The notes under the pieces: generated by a model
Databases searched by the model: none
Told to the model about the DNA's origin: nothing
What the model saw: only the letters and a program-made list of their open reading frames with translations
Part shown: piece by piece, positions 60,742 through 64,000 of the stretch
Position numbering within the stretch: the stretch's first letter is position 1
Layout of the letters: every line of letters begins with the position of its first letter
DNA from: Marixanthotalea marina
GTDB taxonomy: Bacteria > Bacteroidota > Bacteroidia > Flavobacteriales > Flavobacteriaceae
Length of the DNA: 64,000 nt
Assembly (NCBI GenBank): GCA_018883545.1
Contig: JAHLEH010000010.1
Span: 31,253-95,252 of the forward strand
Reading direction: 5' to 3'
Program-made: the position numbers and the translations under genes

Positions 60742-61658
60742 TTTTTAATTAATGTTATCTTATAGTTATCCTGGTTCCGGATATCGATCAACAGTTTCGA
60801 GCCCTTGGCGATTTTATTTTCCAGAATGTACCTGGAAAGGGCTTCTCGGGATTTGTGCTGCTCGTTAACTGTTATTGGTTTGATGTGTCCTTCCTCAAAG
60901 GCAATGTGGACAGCCTTTGGCTTTTTAAAGACAACAATGTCCCTGATCTGATTTTCAATGTCGTTAAGGTAGCCCAGGTCCTTTTTTTTGTTGCCAAAGT
61001 CAACGGCCAGCACTTTTGAAAGTATTGGCATAAGGGGGATGCAGACCATAGGATGCTCCAAAAATGCACTTCCCAGCTCTAGGAAAAGGCCATTGTCACC
61101 GGAATGGAACACATAATCGTTTGTTTTTGGGACGTATAGCATGGCGTGGGGTATTGCTTCTCTAAGGATGGCCGACTTGACCAAATCCGTAAAAGGGTTG
61201 ATTATTGTCCTGAAATGGTGTTTCATGGCCATTTCGTCTTCTAGAAAACTTTTGAGCATGGCATTATTGTGCTCATCTAAAAGGTTCTTTGCAATATGGT
61301 CCCTAAATACCTTGTCGGCATATTTTTCCTTTCTGGGCTTTTGCCATACCGAATGTGCCAATTCCTTTAGCTGTTCCATGGATACGCCAAAGGACAGCAG
61401 TTCCTTGACGATACATGCCCAAACAGCTTGCGCAAGGTTTAGGCGAACCCATTTGGTCTTGGTCGCGCTCTTAGCCCCACCCGGTTCGTTTGCCTTAATT
61501 GATGAATTTTCCACCACCTGCTGCCTTTCCACGAACGGGAGCACCTTGTTGTCCAACCAATAGTTGATCTGTCTTGAGGTCACCTTTAATTGGGCGGGGC
61601 TAATATCACGGTCGTTATAGACAAGATCCCCTAGAGCATTTATCTGTGATGTATCCAT
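60738..61658 (-). CDS. MerR-like helix-turn-helix regulator of the accessory region
   Basis: 306 residues. Residues about 25-105 look like a MerR-type winged helix: TSRQINYWLDNKVLPF, then KWVRLNLAQAVWACIVKELLSFGVSMEQLKELA. The remaining 200 residues are unrecognised. Its third positions are visibly richer in G and C than those of the flanking genes, which points to a different origin. It is divergent from the gene at 61781, with palindromes between, and coupled by overlap to a small ORF downstream. Confidence 0.65.
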   Translation of the reverse strand: MDTSQINALGDLVYNDRDISPAQLKVTSRQINYWLDNKVLPFVERQQVVENSSIKANEPGGAKSATKTKWVRLNLAQAVWACIVKELLSFGVSMEQLKELAHSVWQKPRKEKYADKVFRDHIAKNLLDEHNNAMLKSFLEDEMAMKHHFRTIINPFTDLVKSAILREAIPHAMLYVPKTNDYVFHSGDNGLFLELGSAFLEHPMVCIPLMPILSKVLAVDFGNKKKDLGYLNDIENQIRDIVVFKKPKAVHIAFEEGHIKPITVNEQHKSREALSRYILENKIAKGSKLLIDIRNQDNYKITLIKK

Positions 61659-61727
61659 TGTTGGGTATGCTTAATTAGGAGACTAAGATAGTTAAAATTT
61701 TATAAATATGAAATAAAGTAATATATT

Positions 61728-61755
61728 TACATTTAAAATAATACATAAATGTATT
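61728..61755. promoter_or_regulatory. Operator-like inverted repeats in the divergent promoter
   Basis: AATACAT-AA-ATGTATT (61740-61755) is a perfect inverted repeat, and TACATTTA (61728-61735) is complementary to TAAATGTA within it. The 122-bp gap lies between the MerR-like gene and the gene at 61781. Confidence 0.45.
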
Positions 61756-61780
61756 ATAATAAGTAAAAATATTTAACCTT

Positions 61781-62239
61781 ATGAAGAACATAAACAATGA
61801 CCAGAATACTGGAGCGATTGAAAGGGTAGATGGGCATATACAGCAAGACCCAACTCTAAGACCTATACCCATTCGGGAATGCGCATGTGGTTGTGGCCAT
61901 GAATTTTATCCGAGAAGGAAAGACCATATATACCTGAACAGGCAACATGCCAATTATGGGTACAATCACAATAAGCGTAAGCTCGAGGCTCAGAACCAAG
62001 TAGAGACTGAAAGGGTATTAAGGAAAAACGACCGTATTTTAAAAAAGTATTTTAAAGCCTTTAGAAAAGGTGAGTATGCGTTCGTTTATTTGGATATCTT
62101 AAAAGCGGATGGTTTTAAATCGGGATATATAGTGGGTTTGGAACCAAGGGATAAAGTGACTTTTTACTATTCGTATAATTACTATTATGAACGGACGTTC
62201 CAAAGTGGAAAATATATTCTAAAAATTTACAAAAGATGA
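61781..62239 (+). CDS. Unknown protein with a CxCGCG zinc-finger-like start
   Basis: 152 residues. RECACGCGHEFYPRRKDHIYLNRQHA resembles treble-clef fingers found in mobile-element proteins, although the second metal pair is N/Q-H instead of C-C. A basic helix and a beta-rich C-terminal half follow (FYYSYNYYYERTFQSGKY). Function unknown. Its stop overlaps the next start (ATGA). Confidence 0.65.
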   Translation: MKNINNDQNTGAIERVDGHIQQDPTLRPIPIRECACGCGHEFYPRRKDHIYLNRQHANYGYNHNKRKLEAQNQVETERVLRKNDRILKKYFKAFRKGEYAFVYLDILKADGFKSGYIVGLEPRDKVTFYYSYNYYYERTFQSGKYILKIYKR

Positions 62240-62433
62240 GATCGCCAACGCCTATTGAAGATTTGCCAAGTGTTTGGGGACAATATGAAAACAACCAACA
62301 ATCGGTTAGGACGCCTGACATTAAATACATAATTATCGGAGGGGCAATTGTATTGGCTTGCATAATTTTTGCAGCAGTAATCGCAGACAAAAGTAAAACT
62401 GGAAATACTGTTCGAAATAAAGAAGAGGATTAA
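62236..62433 (+). CDS. Small single-pass membrane protein
   Basis: 65 residues with one clear membrane helix (about 30-49, YIIIGGAIVLACIIFAAVIA) and a charged tail. It is translationally coupled to the gene before it. No family recognised. Confidence 0.6.
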   Translation: MRSPTPIEDLPSVWGQYENNQQSVRTPDIKYIIIGGAIVLACIIFAAVIADKSKTGNTVRNKEED

Positions 62434-63035
62434 TAAATGAGATTGATTGCCAATAGGGCATGCCCAATGGGTTTTAAAAAATGATTGCCCGTAAGAATAG
62501 AAGCTTTGGAAGCTTCTTTTTTTTGTTCCCATTTCAAAAATTATTAAAAAAAACAATCAACAATTTTTTTTGACAAGGTTTTGGGGTATAGCCGTCAAAG
62601 TACGTTTATTGGCGCAGAAGGCAGTGAAACGCCGTAGAACGGCGTTCTATGTTGTGTAGCTTCGCTTTACGGGGCTCTGTCCAATGGAAATGGATATGGC
62701 AAAAACCAAAAAAACCAACAGTCATTGCAACGGATAATCCACTAATTAAAACTGGTTTTTGGAAAGTTATTTTTAAAAATAATTTTGTTTCATTTAAGGG
62801 TATCTGTTCCGACGATTTGTTCGATTCGTTTTTCGGCTTTACCTCCAGATCGATTCATTGGTGGTCGTGGTAGGGTCTGCCAATTGTCCTTGTTCTGTTT
62901 AAAGAGTTTTGCATTCCGAACGGATCCAAAGCGCCTAACTATTTGGTTGTATTTTCATTGCGCTAAGATCGTTTGGATTTTCCGAGTAGGCTAGAACCAA
63001 GCAATTATTTTTACTCGGTGTTGTGCAACGTATTT
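62434..63035. other. 600 bp without a convincing gene
   Basis: This stretch holds hairpins: GAAGCTT-TGG-AAGCTTC with a T-run (62501-62525, likely terminator), the palindrome GGGCATGCCC near 62457, and CGCCGT-AGA-ACGGCG near 62630. Short open frames exist but have odd composition and no starts with support. Near 63020 the word GTTGTGCAACG resembles cassette-like intergenic sequences of Bacteroidota; I cannot confirm this. Confidence 0.4.
62501..62525 (+). terminator. Terminator after the small membrane protein
   Basis: GAAGCTT-TGG-AAGCTTC followed by eight T residues. Confidence 0.7.
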
Positions 63036-63863
63036 TTATTGATAATATTCTATTTTTCTTTCCCAAACCATTCCCAATTCTCCATTTGAACTTCTTCTTT
63101 TTGAAATCCAATTTTCATTTTCATCGTAAACATATTCGAAAGACGTTTGGTGAGTTTGTTCGTCTTGTTCATTAAACCAATTTTGTACTGTTAGATTACC
63201 CTTTTTATCATATTCGGATACGAATTTTGTGTGACTTCCATCAGGTTTGAACATAATTTCGATATTCTCATTTCCGTCTTCATCGTAAGAGTATGTTCGT
63301 CTGTCTTTTAAACTGCTATCAGGATTATACCTGAATTGTTCAATTTTTTTGTTGTCAAAATTGTATTTGTAAACATATTTCCAACCATTTTCACTTTCAG
63401 GACTTTTGAGCAACATCTCAATATTATTGCCGTTTTCGTCATACTTATTCGATTGAATATTTGTCAGATTGTTATCCGAATCATAAGTTTTAACAGCAAT
63501 CATATTGTCGTTTGAATCGTACTCATACGTCCAATAGCTTTTTAATTCATCCGATGAGTTTTTCTTCATAGCTTTTTGTGCAACTCCATCTTCATTTCTT
63601 TCATAAATAGTTTTCTCATAAAGTGAACCATCTCTTTCATATTGTCCGTTTTCTATCACTTTCTCATTTTTATCAAAAATCATATATGAACTTATGTTTG
63701 AGTCAAAAAGATTTTCTCGACTTTTTAATTCGCCATTTTCTGGTTTATAAATAACTTCTTTAACCATTTTTATTTTTGGCTTAAGACTATCAGAGGTTGA
63801 TTGTGCTATAAGATTTGTTCCGGAAAATGAAATCAGAATTCCGAGTAATAATATATATTTCAT
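63036..63863 (-). CDS. Secreted YD/RHS-like repeat protein
   Basis: 275 residues. A signal peptide (KYILLLGILISFSGTNLIAQ) is followed by repeated units such as YEYDSNDNM, NKYDENGNN, YSYDEDGNE and SEYDKKGNL, i.e. the YD (RHS) repeat. It is probably exported and binds carbohydrate or protein; there is no toxin domain. I chose the ATG at 63863; a TTG 12 bp upstream is also in frame. The IS3-family element begins about 19 bp upstream of the ATG and may have cut its promoter. Confidence 0.8.
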   Translation of the reverse strand: MKYILLLGILISFSGTNLIAQSTSDSLKPKIKMVKEVIYKPENGELKSRENLFDSNISSYMIFDKNEKVIENGQYERDGSLYEKTIYERNEDGVAQKAMKKNSSDELKSYWTYEYDSNDNMIAVKTYDSDNNLTNIQSNKYDENGNNIEMLLKSPESENGWKYVYKYNFDNKKIEQFRYNPDSSLKDRRTYSYDEDGNENIEIMFKPDGSHTKFVSEYDKKGNLTVQNWFNEQDEQTHQTSFEYVYDENENWISKRRSSNGELGMVWERKIEYYQ

Positions 63864-63881
63864 AGGTTTGTTCAAATGTCT

Positions 63882-64000
63882 TGTCCTGAAATATGGCTAC
63901 AGGTTAAACTTGATTTTAAGCGGTTAATTTGTATACCATATTTGGTGTTTTAAAATCTAAAGATAAGTGTAATCTTACTTCGTTATATAATTTAATTGCA
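63882..64000 (-). mobile_element. End of an IS3-family insertion sequence (cut by the window)
   Basis: The TG-starting terminus TGTCCTGAAATATGG begins at about 63882, followed by about 20 bp of terminal sequence and the 3' end of a transposase gene on the minus strand. Only the transposase-tail end is in the window. Confidence 0.75.
63916..64000 (-). CDS. IS3-family transposase OrfB, C-terminal end (partial)
   Basis: The last 28 codons on the minus strand read YNEVRLHLSLDFKTPNMVY and end KLTA-stop. Y-N-E-x-R-x-H-x-S-L ... T-P is the conserved end of the DDE integrase core of IS3-family transposases. The rest of the gene lies beyond the window. Confidence 0.85.
   Translation of the reverse strand, partial: AIKLYNEVRLHLSLDFKTPNMVYKLTA

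Larger units (their letters stand above)
58858..64000. mobile_element. Accessory region at tRNA-Arg, probably (part of) an integrated element
   Basis: The left end is fixed by tRNA-Arg and the recombinase. It carries a MerR-like regulator, small unknown genes and an IS. I found no second copy of the tRNA 3' end up to 64000, so the right end lies outside the window or is lost; the true extent is uncertain. Confidence 0.5.

Noticed and set aside
62649..62994. Two short plus-strand frames in the accessory gap
   Set aside because: No usable start context, odd residue composition, overlapping each other; more likely non-coding.

Overview
The window looks like a chromosomal segment of a marine or free-living member of the Flavobacteriaceae (Bacteroidota). 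The sequence is AT-rich, with TAnnTTTG-type -7 promoter elements and few Shine-Dalgarno sites. It carries TonB-dependent receptors, carboxypeptidase-regulatory-domain proteins, DUF3810, DUF4293, DUF1599 and BT_3928-type proteins, an archaeal/eukaryotic-type ProRS, and a Rho with a long disordered N-terminal insert. About 90 % is ordinary core genome; the right-hand 5 kb (58.8-64 kb) is accessory DNA.

Layout. 0.4-4.7 kb: a TonB-dependent receptor, convergent with a minus-strand operon (AhpD-like protein, CxxC protein, NTF2-like protein, AraC regulator). 4.9-8.8 kb: lipoprotein, DUF2490 protein, TerC-like protein, Hsp20, TonB. 9.0-12.1 kb: a LytS/LytTR-type two-component operon (secreted TPR protein, histidine kinase fused to a 2TM domain, free 2TM protein, LytTR regulator). 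12.4-31 kb: housekeeping genes, including miaA, an ion channel, an exonuclease/GIY-YIG fusion, PLPBP, HBDH, pcm, a DEAD-box helicase, an M48 protease, an rRNA/tRNA methyltransferase and pepD. 31-44 kb: serine hydrolase, yidD, cysS, folE, FadL-like porin, proS, tRNA-Glu, rpsT, rho, FKBP. 44-54.5 kb: truA, ABC exporter, cdaA, folP, DUF1599, BT_3928, tlpA-like, tpiA, prmA, clpS. 54.5-58.7 kb: a sulfur operon (Crp regulator, split YeeE/TsuA-type thiosulfate transporter, TauE, MBL-rhodanese fusion, DUF2892). 58.8-64 kb: tRNA-Arg with a serine recombinase gene running into it, a MerR-like regulator, small unknown genes, a YD-repeat secreted protein and the end of an IS3-family insertion sequence.

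The most useful new observations concern cis-regulation and rearrangement. (1) Two promoters, of the LytTR operon and of the TonB receptor 8.6 kb away, carry LytTR-type 9-12-9 direct repeats. Both repeats lie at exactly the same distance from a -7-like element, which predicts autoregulation and a target. (2) Two promoters inside the sulfur operon carry CRP-like boxes exactly 21 nt upstream of a TAnnTTTA element. (3) The operon with the AraC regulator starts behind two direct AATGGAC repeats 21 bp apart. (4) Two genes (LytTR regulator, M48 protease) are each followed by a diverged second copy of their own 3' end, which points to homology-assisted insertion. (5) The last ~26 codons of the serine recombinase are antisense to the host tRNA-Arg and its terminator. 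I saw no complete undescribed defence or biosynthetic system; the strongest leads are these regulatory circuits and the small regulator/recombinase operon in the accessory region.
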